Of a DNA stretch of 27,055 bases, positions 8,247 to 15,924 are shown piece after piece (the stretch's first letter is position 1; each line of letters begins with the position of its first letter). Position numbers and translations under genes: made by a program. A model generated the notes under the pieces. The model saw only the letters and a list, made by a program, of their open reading frames with translations. It was not told the DNA's origin and made no database searches. The DNA comes from an uncultured Prevotella sp. (GTDB lineage: Bacteria; Bacteroidota; Bacteroidia; Bacteroidales; Bacteroidaceae): the NCBI GenBank assembly GCA_934230115.1, contig CAKQEI010000034.1, positions 1 through 27,055 of the forward strand, in the 5' to 3' direction.

Positions 8247-8267
8247 GTTTATTAAAGATTATTAAAC
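8247..8267. promoter_or_regulatory. Imperfect 21-bp palindrome, candidate operator
   Basis: GTTTA at 8247-8251 pairs with TAAAC at 8263-8267, and TAA at 8253-8255 pairs with TTA at 8259-8261, around a central AGA. A single T-T mismatch separates the half-site segments. The site lies between the divergent promoters of the metallophosphoesterase gene and the fimbrial operon, upstream of the poly-A tract. It could be a transcription-factor site, but AT-rich palindromes also occur by chance. Confidence 0.3.
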
Positions 8268-8274
8268 ACTGTAG

Positions 8275-8290
8275 AAAAAAAAAAAAAAAA
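8275..8290. repeat. Homopolymeric A16 tract upstream of the fimbrial promoter
   Basis: Sixteen consecutive A residues lie just upstream of the putative -33 element (8298-8302) of the fimbrial operon. Long homopolymers slip during replication, so the length may vary between cells. The placement allows an effect on promoter strength, either as an UP-like element or through spacing to an upstream regulator site. Confidence 0.8.
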
Positions 8291-8297
8291 CAATAAC

Positions 8298-8330
8298 TTT
8301 ACAAATGTAATAAAATTTTATATAAATTTG
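8298..8330 (+). promoter_or_regulatory. Promoter of the fimbrial operon
   Basis: TAAATTTG at 8323-8330 matches the -7 consensus TAnnTTTG. TTTAC at 8298-8302 is a plausible -33 element with a 20-base spacer. Transcription would begin near 8336, giving a leader of about 80 bases before the DUF3575 gene. The leader contains ACAACGAT twice (8386-8393 and 8408-8415), 22 bases apart. No other clear promoter was seen before 22217, which fits one long operon. Confidence 0.55.
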
Positions 8331-8419
8331 CAGCCGATTAATTAAGTATAAGTAGTTGAGAGTTAAACAATATTATATTCAATACACAACGATTATATAA
8401 CCAATTTACAACGATCGAT

Positions 8420-9001
8420 ATGAAATGCAAAGTACCCATTTTCATTTCAGCGTTTTTACTGACAACAAGTCAACACTTGTCAGCACAAAACATAGCGATT
8501 AAGACCAATACTCTATATTGGGCAACCACCACGCCCAACGCAGGTGTTGAGATGTCGTTAGGAGAAAAAAGCACAGCACAGCTGTTCTTCGGGCTTAACC
8601 CGTGGAAACAGTCTGGTGGCGACCAATCGTCGCTACGACATTGGATGCTTATGCCCGAATACCGCCATTGGTTCTGCCAAAGCTTCAACGGATGGTTTGT
8701 GGGAGCGCATCTAATGGGAGGAGAGTTTAACGCGGGAGGCGTTAAGCTGCCTTTCGGACTACTGTCCACTCTTGAGCATCATCGCTACGAGGGTTGGTTT
8801 GTTGGCGGAGGAATAACCGCCGGCTACCAATGGCCGCTGTCAAGACACTGGAATCTTGAGACATCGCTTGGCTTTGGATACGACTATGTCCAATACGACA
8901 AGATGAAATGTGGCTCTTGCGGCGAGAATCTGAAGACGGGCCACACCAACTATGTTGGTCCCACCAAGGCTGCGGTCTCATTAGTCTATGTCATCAACTA
9001 A
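8420..9001 (+). CDS. DUF3575 outer-membrane-type protein of the fimbrial operon
   Basis: The 193-residue protein has a signal peptide (cleavage near HLSAQ-N) and a compact barrel-like body that matches DUF3575. It starts with IAIKTNTLYWATTTPNAGVE, followed by the LMPEYRHWF segment and amphipathic strands (GWFVGAHLMGGEFN, WFVGGGITAGYQW). DUF3575 proteins are typically encoded upstream of Mfa1/FimA-type fimbrillins in Bacteroidales. Their biochemical role is not established. As first gene of the operon it probably sits in the outer membrane and may assist pilus assembly or anchoring. A conserved-looking CGSCGE motif lies near residue 160. The ATG start agrees with the signal peptide. Confidence 0.85.
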   Translation: MKCKVPIFISAFLLTTSQHLSAQNIAIKTNTLYWATTTPNAGVEMSLGEKSTAQLFFGLNPWKQSGGDQSSLRHWMLMPEYRHWFCQSFNGWFVGAHLMGGEFNAGGVKLPFGLLSTLEHHRYEGWFVGGGITAGYQWPLSRHWNLETSLGFGYDYVQYDKMKCGSCGENLKTGHTNYVGPTKAAVSLVYVIN

Positions 9002-9071
9002 GTCCTGGGTGAATATGATAACCTTTAAGACGTTAAAATAATTAGAGAAGTAGTTTTATTCTATATACCTT

Positions 9072-10397
9072 ATGAACTATTTTTACATTAACATGTTAGC
9101 TTTGCTGGCTCTTGCCGGCAGTCATTGTCACGCCCAGAACTGCCACACGGTGGATGTTGCCAACCATAGCGTGAGGGTGGAGAATGTCAAGCTTACGGGG
9201 ACGGACGGCAACATTACGCTTGCCATGACCGTTGACCTTGACTCGCTCAACATGCCTGCCAACAAGCAAATTGTCCTCACTCCTCATCTTTCGATTAAGG
9301 ACGAGACTTTCGCCATGCCTAAAATTGTCATCAACGGCCGCCGACAGCATATTTTGATGCAGCGCGGCAACGGCAGCAAGTATGGTGCCGACACATATGT
9401 CGTGAAGCGAGACAATGGCAAACCGCAACGGATTGAATACCTGCGCTCGATAAGCTACGGCAAAAAGCTTGTGGACTATACCATAAACATCAGCGAGGAC
9501 CTTTGTGGATGTGGCGACAGTCTTTCGAGCAACAGTTATGAGCTGAAGCGATACCGCCGACCAACGGCTAAGTTTGTGCGCCCAGAGGTGGTGGCTGAGA
9601 AGATTCAGGAGCTTGACAAGCGGGCTTACATCGACTTCCCTGTCAACCGTATTGAGTTGAATCCTATGTATCGACGCAATCCTGAGCAGCTCGACAGTAT
9701 CGTGCGCACCATCAATGCCCTTAAGGAGGACAAGAACCTCACGGTTGTGGGCATTAACATTCATGGCTTTGCTTCGCCTGAGAGTCCATTGGAGCATAAC
9801 GACTGGCTTGCCAAGAACCGTGCGCAGACGCTTACAGACTATGTGCAACGCATGGTGAAACTCGACAAGAGCATCTTCTCCGTCTCACATACTGCCGAGG
9901 ATTGGGACGGCCTCCGCACCTTTATCCTCGAGAGCAACCTTGAGCACAAGCAAGAGATTCTGGCTATTGCTGCCGACTCTTTGTTGCAGGAGGACGAGCG
10001 CGAGGCGAAGATTAAGAAGACTTATCCAGAGGAGTATAAGTTTATGCTCACTATGTGGTATCCTGCCCTTCGCCATTCCGACTACCACATCAAGTATAAG
10101 GTTCGCCCGTTCAACGTGGAGGAGGCTAAGGATATTATCAAGACTCGTCCACAACTGCTCTCGCAGAACGAGATGTATATGGTGGCTCAAACCTATGAGC
10201 CTGGCTCACATGAGTTCAACGAGATTATGGAGATAGCCGTGCGTATGTTCCCCAACGACCCTACCGCCAACCTTAATGCTGCCTGCATACGTCTGAACGC
10301 TGGTGATGCAGCTGGCGCAAAACCGTACCTCGACAAAGCCGGTGACAGCGAAGAAGCTGAGGAAGCAAGAAAGATATACGAAGAAATTAAAGAATAA
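9072..10397 (+). CDS. DUF3868 / OmpA-like protein of the fimbrial operon
   Basis: This 441-residue exported protein has a signal peptide ending near CHAQ. The N-terminal 165 residues fit DUF3868, a beta-rich domain associated with fimbrial loci. Residues about 190-285 resemble an OmpA-like peptidoglycan-associated domain, with IHGFASPESPLEHNDWLAKNRAQ mirroring the OmpA 'GyTD...N..LS..RA' core. The C-terminal 100 residues are helical and TPR-like (FNEIMEIAVRMFPNDPTANLNAACIRLNAGDAAGAKPYL). Together these suggest a periplasmic or outer-membrane protein that ties the pilus assembly site to the cell wall, which is inference. It lies 70 bases after the DUF3575 gene and 70 bases before the fimbrillin. 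Confidence 0.85.
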   Translation: MNYFYINMLALLALAGSHCHAQNCHTVDVANHSVRVENVKLTGTDGNITLAMTVDLDSLNMPANKQIVLTPHLSIKDETFAMPKIVINGRRQHILMQRGNGSKYGADTYVVKRDNGKPQRIEYLRSISYGKKLVDYTINISEDLCGCGDSLSSNSYELKRYRRPTAKFVRPEVVAEKIQELDKRAYIDFPVNRIELNPMYRRNPEQLDSIVRTINALKEDKNLTVVGINIHGFASPESPLEHNDWLAKNRAQTLTDYVQRMVKLDKSIFSVSHTAEDWDGLRTFILESNLEHKQEILAIAADSLLQEDEREAKIKKTYPEEYKFMLTMWYPALRHSDYHIKYKVRPFNVEEAKDIIKTRPQLLSQNEMYMVAQTYEPGSHEFNEIMEIAVRMFPNDPTANLNAACIRLNAGDAAGAKPYLDKAGDSEEAEEARKIYEEIKE

Positions 10398-10467
10398 AGA
10401 AGCTTTAACGACAATAAGATCTTAGATAATAAACATTTATAAAACAAATATTCAAAACCTTTAAATT

Positions 10468-12216
10468 ATGAGAATCGTAAAATTATTCCCATTCGCATGT
10501 GCAGCCTTTATGATGAGCGCATGTGCTTCAGAGAACGACGACAAGGGTGGTGACACCAATGCCGAGGGTAAGGCACAGTACATGGCTGTGAACATTGTTA
10601 GCGTTGGAACCAATGGTTCGCGTGCTGCTGAGTATGACCATGGATTGGAAAGGGAAAGTACAGTTGATAATGTACGTTTCTATTTCTTCAATTCAGACGG
10701 CAGCCCATACCTTCTTAAAAATAATGCTGACAAAAACTGGGTTGAACCTACACAGGCAATAGAAGATGAACAGGAAAAACCCAACGATAACGTTACAAAA
10801 ATAACAAAATCAATTATTGTATTCCAGCCTAAAAATGGTAATTCTGCTCCATATTCTGTAGTAGCTGTTGTTAATGCAAAATCTCTTGAAACTAACGCAA
10901 CAAATACTCTTGGTAATGACAAAAAGAGTTTGTCAGACCTTCTTTCCTCAGTACAAGCAAAGCAGTTCTATGACCTTAATGGTAGTACAGCCACTACAAA
11001 TTACGGTAAAGCAAAGGACAGTAAAAACTTTGTCATGACAAACTCTGTCTATTTAAAAGATGATGCACAACAATGCCAAACTTTTGTCTCGGGTAATGTT
11101 TACAAGACAGCTGATGAAGCTAAAGCAAAACCTGTAGACATTTACGTTGAACGTGTTGTTGCTAAGGTGAAAGCTGATGTGGATAAAACAAATAACAAAT
11201 GGAGTTTAGGCAACGGAACAAATTGGGGTAATACTAAATACGGAAAGGTTGTTGGCAAGACAACAAATGGCACAGATGTTTATGCTGTTATTGAAGGTTG
11301 GAATGTTGCTGACGAGAATGCTACCGCTATGCTCGAAAAGCAGATTGATAAAACTTGGACAACAGAGGGACTTGGTTTCGCTACTGATAATCCATGGAAC
11401 ACTAACGACTATCATCGTTGTTTCTGGGAGGAAAGTACAAAAGCTGGTGCAACTGGTAACGATTTAATCAACTATAGCTATACAACTATAGCCGGCAATA
11501 CATTAGGAACCGTTGTATACACATTGCCAAATACATTGCAGACCGCTACAACTGAAAAATATAACAACAAACTGACAAAGTTCATCGTTGCTGCAACATT
11601 ACGTTATCAGAACCCTACAACAAATACATGGGAAAACGTTGAGATTTGTAGATACAAAGGCATTGAATATATTGGTCAAAATGCTGTGCTTGATGTTATA
11701 GGTAGCGAGAGCGGAATATATGTAAAGAAAGCAGGTAGTACAACCTATACATCTTTAGGACATGACCAGCTGAAATTCACAAAAGATAAAACAAGTGGTG
11801 CGAAAGACTATAAGGCTATAGCTGTTGTTGACGGTGGCAAAGTAAATGAAAGTGAATTATATACAAAGGATGAAACTACTGGTAATTACACAAATGTAGC
11901 TTCACTTGACATTGTAAACAAGGCTATTCAGAAAGAAAATGCCGACGTGCGTGCAAGTGGTAAGACATATTACTACATTCCTATTCGTCATCTTGGAACT
12001 GCTGAGGCAAAACAAGCCTACTATGGAGTTGTTCGTAACCATGTCTACCAAATAACAATTAGCGACATGCAGGGCTTTGGTACTCCAGTAGTAAAAGAGG
12101 ATGAGACCATCATTCCTACCAAGCCAGAATATGACGACACTTACCTTGCTGCAAAAATCAATGTACTGTCATGGCGTGTTGTAAAACAAGACGCTGACCT
12201 CGACTACAACAAGTAA
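10468..12216 (+). CDS. Major fimbrillin, Mfa1/FimA-type (type V pilus subunit)
   Basis: This 582-residue lipoprotein precursor has a lipobox ending MSAC (Cys19). Arg52 in NGSRAAEY is a candidate site for the proteolytic maturation that releases the A-strand in type V pili (Mfa1 of Porphyromonas gingivalis is cut at a comparable place). The C-terminus, INVLSWRVVKQDADLDYNK, is typical of Mfa1-like major subunits and is the expected donor strand for polymerisation. The gene follows the DUF3868 gene with an A-rich leader, as in highly expressed Bacteroidetes genes. Its central part (about 10640-12050) is clearly more AT-rich than the flanking genes, suggesting a variable, possibly exchanged allele. 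A long hairpin follows the stop codon. Confidence 0.88.
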   Translation: MRIVKLFPFACAAFMMSACASENDDKGGDTNAEGKAQYMAVNIVSVGTNGSRAAEYDHGLERESTVDNVRFYFFNSDGSPYLLKNNADKNWVEPTQAIEDEQEKPNDNVTKITKSIIVFQPKNGNSAPYSVVAVVNAKSLETNATNTLGNDKKSLSDLLSSVQAKQFYDLNGSTATTNYGKAKDSKNFVMTNSVYLKDDAQQCQTFVSGNVYKTADEAKAKPVDIYVERVVAKVKADVDKTNNKWSLGNGTNWGNTKYGKVVGKTTNGTDVYAVIEGWNVADENATAMLEKQIDKTWTTEGLGFATDNPWNTNDYHRCFWEESTKAGATGNDLINYSYTTIAGNTLGTVVYTLPNTLQTATTEKYNNKLTKFIVAATLRYQNPTTNTWENVEICRYKGIEYIGQNAVLDVIGSESGIYVKKAGSTTYTSLGHDQLKFTKDKTSGAKDYKAIAVVDGGKVNESELYTKDETTGNYTNVASLDIVNKAIQKENADVRASGKTYYYIPIRHLGTAEAKQAYYGVVRNHVYQITISDMQGFGTPVVKEDETIIPTKPEYDDTYLAAKINVLSWRVVKQDADLDYNK

Positions 12217-12226
12217 GCAAATGTCC

Positions 12227-12303
12227 GCAAATAGCACACGACCCGAAGGGCAATTACATTGTTTCACAAGTTATTGCCCTTATTGGGCGTGTTGCTTATT
12301 TGC
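12227..12303 (+). terminator. Long imperfect hairpin after the fimbrillin gene (attenuator or stabiliser)
   Basis: The arm at 12227-12254, from GCAAATAGCACACG to AAGGGCAAT, pairs with 12273-12303 (ATTGCCCTT to TTATTTGC) over nearly its whole length with a few bulges, around an 18-base loop. It begins 10 bases after the fimbrillin stop codon. There is no U-tract after it, so a classical strong terminator is unlikely. A partial terminator or a 3' stabilising structure that keeps fimbrillin message above that of the anchor and accessory genes would fit. Confidence 0.65.
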
Positions 12304-12350
12304 ATAGATACACCTCTACATCATTTTTCATCGACAATTTACAAAGCTTT

Positions 12351-13367
12351 ATGATAAACTTGAAGTCTACATTGACCACTATTACAGTAGCCGCGCTCTC
12401 GTTGCTGCTGCCACCCCTTGTGTCGTCTTGCTCCATGATGCACGACGACCTTGATGGCTGTAAGCAGGAACTTAGGGTCAGGTTCAAATACGACATGAAC
12501 ATGAAGTTTGCCGATGCCTTCAGCGGACAGGTGAAGGCTGTCACCCTACATGTCTACGACCAAAGTGGACGACTCGTATTCAAGAAGACGCAATCGGTGG
12601 ACGACATTGATGCCGCGGGTGGATACATGACTCTCGACAACATCAAGTCGGGCAACTACACCATGCAAGTGTGGGCCGAAGGCGAACAACGCCACACCGA
12701 CTCATACAGCTACTCCACCAAAGGCGACACCAACGACAATATCAGCAATCTCGACTGCAAGATAAACCGCAACTCTCGCCAAATCACACACGACCTCACC
12801 CCACTCTATCACGGACTTCTGTCCAATGCCGATCTCAACATCGACGGCTATGGTGTAAAGACCGTCACCGTGCCACTCACCAAAGACACCAACAACATAC
12901 GAGTGGTTGTTCAGAACGCCTCGGGCAAGAAGCTCAGCTCAAGCAACTTTGCTTTCGTCATCGACGACGACAACTCTTGGCTCGACTTCGACAACCTTAG
13001 CCTCAAAGAGGACTCAATAACTTATAACCCTTGGGCACAGAGCGACGGCATCGTCAACTCAGAAGGCAGCATGACTCAGGTGTCGGCTGTGGTGGCTGAG
13101 ATGACCGTCAACCGTCTCTTCACCACCAAACACCCACGACTGAAGGTCTACAACACAAGCAACAACAAACTTGTGTTCAACATTCCACTCATCGACTATG
13201 CCTTGCTCGTTAAGGGCAACTACAACAAAGCGATGACCGACCAGGAATATCTCGACCGACAAGACGAGTACAACTTCATCTTCTTTGTGGATGAAAATCT
13301 CAACTGGCTTAGTGCCACTATCTACGTAAACTCATGGCGTGTGGTTTTACAAAACACCGACATGTAA
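12351..13367 (+). CDS. Mfa2/FimB-like fimbrial anchor lipoprotein
   Basis: The 338-residue product carries a lipoprotein signal ending LVSSC (Cys27). I chose the ATG at 12351, not the in-frame one at 12300, because it places a normal signal peptide at the N-terminus and keeps the coding region clear of the preceding hairpin. The segment DDLDGCKQELRVRFKYDMNM, then ADAFSGQVKAVTLHVYDQSGRLV, is the hallmark of the Mfa2/FimB family, whose members cap and anchor type V pili in the outer membrane and control their length. The protein ends VNSWRVVLQNTDM, like the fimbrillin's C-terminus. No Arg maturation site is obvious, consistent with an anchor that keeps its lipid. Confidence 0.88.
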   Translation: MINLKSTLTTITVAALSLLLPPLVSSCSMMHDDLDGCKQELRVRFKYDMNMKFADAFSGQVKAVTLHVYDQSGRLVFKKTQSVDDIDAAGGYMTLDNIKSGNYTMQVWAEGEQRHTDSYSYSTKGDTNDNISNLDCKINRNSRQITHDLTPLYHGLLSNADLNIDGYGVKTVTVPLTKDTNNIRVVVQNASGKKLSSSNFAFVIDDDNSWLDFDNLSLKEDSITYNPWAQSDGIVNSEGSMTQVSAVVAEMTVNRLFTTKHPRLKVYNTSNNKLVFNIPLIDYALLVKGNYNKAMTDQEYLDRQDEYNFIFFVDENLNWLSATIYVNSWRVVLQNTDM

Positions 13368-13391
13368 GTTTCACCCAACATTGTTACAATC

Positions 13392-14501
13392 GTGAACCCA
13401 TTATCATATTACATACACAGACTCCTTAAGCAGTTTGCCTTCACCTTGGGCTTATGCTCAATGCTTGCTGCTTGCTCCTCCGATGGCGACAACAACGACG
13501 CTGTTGGCAGCGACAACGTGGGTGTGGCCTTCACTCTCTCCGTTGCCGATGCCTCTTACACGCGTGCCGCCAACGAAAGCTCGCGTGCCGTAAACGAGGG
13601 TTGGGACAATTATGAGCCTAACGAAGACGGTACCGACGAAGAGAATATGATAAACATCAACGACATCCTTATCTTCCTCTGCGACGATAGCGGCTACAAG
13701 ATTGCCGACATCGAGGATGTGCATGTCTCTCTTGTAAGCGAGTCTGACGGCAAGAAGAGATACAACATCACCGGAATATGGAGGAAACCTGCGGAGAAAT
13801 TGAGCATGGCTAAAAAGGTGATGGTATTGGCCAACTGTAATGTCAAGGCCCAGACCTCGACCTCAACCGACATTGCAGAATACACCTTCGACATTAACTC
13901 GCCTGCCTACGGCTACACATCCGGCAAATATATCCCAATGTGGGGCGTTGCCACTCTTCCTGCCCTCACTCTCGGCAAGTGTACACAACTTGACCCAATA
14001 AATGTGCTCAGGGCTATGGCAAAGATCAAGGTGGAGCTTAGAGACGACATGAAAGCCTACGGCTATTCCATCGCCGATATGACCCTTAATGGCTACAACA
14101 CTCGTGGCTATTGCTTGCCGAAAGAATATAATAATGTGGCTGACACTAAGAATCTGCAATTCGCCACCTCGTTCAATCCTCTCGACAGCAAGGCGGCAAC
14201 AGGCATGAGCCTTACGGAAGCTACGCCTGTATACGTTCCTGAATACTACAATACCGACGTTAGCTCCTCGGCCACGCATACTTCCATCAGCCTTAAGCTT
14301 AGCTGCAACGGTACAAAAGGCCACACTACATACACTCTGCATTTCCGCAACTACGCAAACGGAGCACCCACAGGCGACTACTTCAACATTCAGCGCAACC
14401 ATTTCTACACCTATATTATATATAAGGAGAAGGACCAACTTGCTGTTGAGCTGCACGTAAGGAAATGGAACAAGCGAGAACACGATGATATAATAATGTA
14501 A
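13392..14501 (+). CDS. Accessory fimbrial lipoprotein (FimC/Mfa3-like)
   Basis: This 369-residue lipoprotein begins at a GTG codon. The next in-frame Met would lose most of the signal peptide, so GTG is the preferred start. The lipobox is MLAAC (Cys28). A candidate maturation Arg is Arg58 in SYTRAANE. The body resembles accessory subunits of type V pili: an IFLCDDSGYKIADIEDVHVSL strand region, the VLRAMAKIKVELRDD segment typical of these proteins, and a late NIQRNHFYTYIIY strand. Such subunits join the shaft to the tip and are needed for assembly. It lies 24 bases after the anchor gene and 18 before the next. Exact orthology to FimC, FimD, Mfa3 or Mfa4 cannot be decided by eye. Confidence 0.75.
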   Translation: MNPLSYYIHRLLKQFAFTLGLCSMLAACSSDGDNNDAVGSDNVGVAFTLSVADASYTRAANESSRAVNEGWDNYEPNEDGTDEENMININDILIFLCDDSGYKIADIEDVHVSLVSESDGKKRYNITGIWRKPAEKLSMAKKVMVLANCNVKAQTSTSTDIAEYTFDINSPAYGYTSGKYIPMWGVATLPALTLGKCTQLDPINVLRAMAKIKVELRDDMKAYGYSIADMTLNGYNTRGYCLPKEYNNVADTKNLQFATSFNPLDSKAATGMSLTEATPVYVPEYYNTDVSSSATHTSISLKLSCNGTKGHTTYTLHFRNYANGAPTGDYFNIQRNHFYTYIIYKEKDQLAVELHVRKWNKREHDDIIM

Positions 14502-14519
14502 ATAGAACATTCGAATAAT

Positions 14520-15911
14520 ATGGCATCTAAAGTATCTAAAGAAGTCAGGCGTTTCAATACGAATCGTCTGGCAGATATATTCTCATTACTCTTTCTTGCC
14601 ACTCTCATCCTTTGTGGCTGTTCATCAGAACCCGACCCTACGCCCTCCGACAACCCAAAGTTGGTGGACATAGACATCAGCCTGTCCTCATCGTCAAGCC
14701 ACAGCCCATCACGTGGCAGCGGCTCTACATCATGGGACGACGCTAATGCCGTTGAAGGCGAAATGATGAGGAATTGCTTTGTGGTGATTGTGCAAGGCGG
14801 AAAAATCAAGAGAGTGATAAGCAAGAGTTTTGCTGAAGAAAAGAACTGGGTGGGTTTTCTCACCACTAAGATAGAGCCAGGTGCGACCACTTTCTACTCC
14901 TTTGCCAACATCAGTCCCACGGATTTAGGAATAGATGCCTCTATAGATTATTCTTCCACCGACGTTTCTCTTCCTGCCGACTTCGACTCAAAGCTCTTCA
15001 CCGTCGATGGCAACAAGCAAAACATAAACGACTTTACCCACGGCATACCCATGAGCAACAAACAGACTATCACGGTGGCTGCCGACAAACAAAAGGTGGA
15101 GCTTGAAGTGATAAGGATGGTGGCTAAAATGAAGCTGATGATAAGCAACGTGACACCAAACCCAATCACCCTTAACAGTATATCGCTTAGCGACATAACA
15201 AAAAACGAAACCAACAACCTACATCTCCTGCCTGGCAAGGGCAACGGTACATCTGTCGAGACAAACGTCAACCCATCTGCCTCTAAGGAAGACTACACTA
15301 TAACCTTCACCACCCCATTGGTTGTAGCAGCCAACAACACCACACCCGTAGAAGTGAGTTTCTATCTTAACGAGTCGGTGGCCTCCACCCCTAAAAACTT
15401 TGTCATTACTCTCCACACCAACAATGCCACCATTAGTCAACGTGGGGCCTTATCCAACTGGAACACTATCTCGCGCAACGACTATCTCGTCATCCCCATA
15501 CGCCTCAACGACTATCGCATAACGTTCGATGTTGAGCAGTTCACAGCCATAGGCGTGTTGCCGAGCATAGAGCAGGACAAGGACAAGTTTACTGTGAAGT
15601 TTAAGAGCTATGGCGAGTTCCATCTTGTTCCGCATGTCATCCGTATAAGCGACAACAAGGAGCTGACACTTGGACCAACTGCTGGTGACGGATGGACATT
15701 CAACAAATGGGAAACTATAGCAATGAAACCCGAAGGCAATGCTGGCAAATGTATCTACGACCGCATACCTGAGTATGTTCCGTCGAAGAACAAGATAGAA
15801 GGAGTGATGGGCAACCGCACGGGATATGCTATACATCAATTCAAGGTTAGCATTAGCATAAACGGAGCGAATGTCGACATCCCGTATAAAATAGAGATTA
15901 TCAAGGAATAA
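14520..15911 (+). CDS. Accessory/tip fimbrial lipoprotein
   Basis: The 463-residue product has a lipoprotein signal ending LCGC (Cys34), a Ser-rich linker (about residues 54-72) and a possible maturation Arg65. The N-terminal half has the fimbrillin-like pattern, with KQKVELEVIRMVAKMKLMIS corresponding to the 'R-x-x-AK' strand seen in the preceding subunit and NDYLVIPIRLNDY marking the end of that module at about residue 335. Around 125 further residues then form an extra beta-rich domain without clear similarity, which could be an adhesive tip domain. That is inference. Position and spacing (18 bases from the previous gene, 13 to the next) place it firmly in the pilus operon. Confidence 0.7.
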   Translation: MASKVSKEVRRFNTNRLADIFSLLFLATLILCGCSSEPDPTPSDNPKLVDIDISLSSSSSHSPSRGSGSTSWDDANAVEGEMMRNCFVVIVQGGKIKRVISKSFAEEKNWVGFLTTKIEPGATTFYSFANISPTDLGIDASIDYSSTDVSLPADFDSKLFTVDGNKQNINDFTHGIPMSNKQTITVAADKQKVELEVIRMVAKMKLMISNVTPNPITLNSISLSDITKNETNNLHLLPGKGNGTSVETNVNPSASKEDYTITFTTPLVVAANNTTPVEVSFYLNESVASTPKNFVITLHTNNATISQRGALSNWNTISRNDYLVIPIRLNDYRITFDVEQFTAIGVLPSIEQDKDKFTVKFKSYGEFHLVPHVIRISDNKELTLGPTAGDGWTFNKWETIAMKPEGNAGKCIYDRIPEYVPSKNKIEGVMGNRTGYAIHQFKVSISINGANVDIPYKIEIIKE

Positions 15912-15924
15912 AAATATAAGGAGT

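Noticed and set aside
8134..8419. Possible invertible promoter before the fimbrial operon
   Set aside because: I looked for matching inverted repeats flanking the promoter, as in known invertible switches, and found only the short palindrome at 8247-8267, which cannot flank it.
9096..9848. Minus-strand frame of 250 codons opposite the DUF3868 gene
   Set aside because: Antisense to a recognised protein; no promoter, signal peptide or motif.
12300..12350. N-terminal extension of the Mfa2-like anchor from ATG 12300
   Set aside because: It would start within the right arm of the hairpin and put 17 residues before a normal lipoprotein signal; ATG 12351 is a better start.
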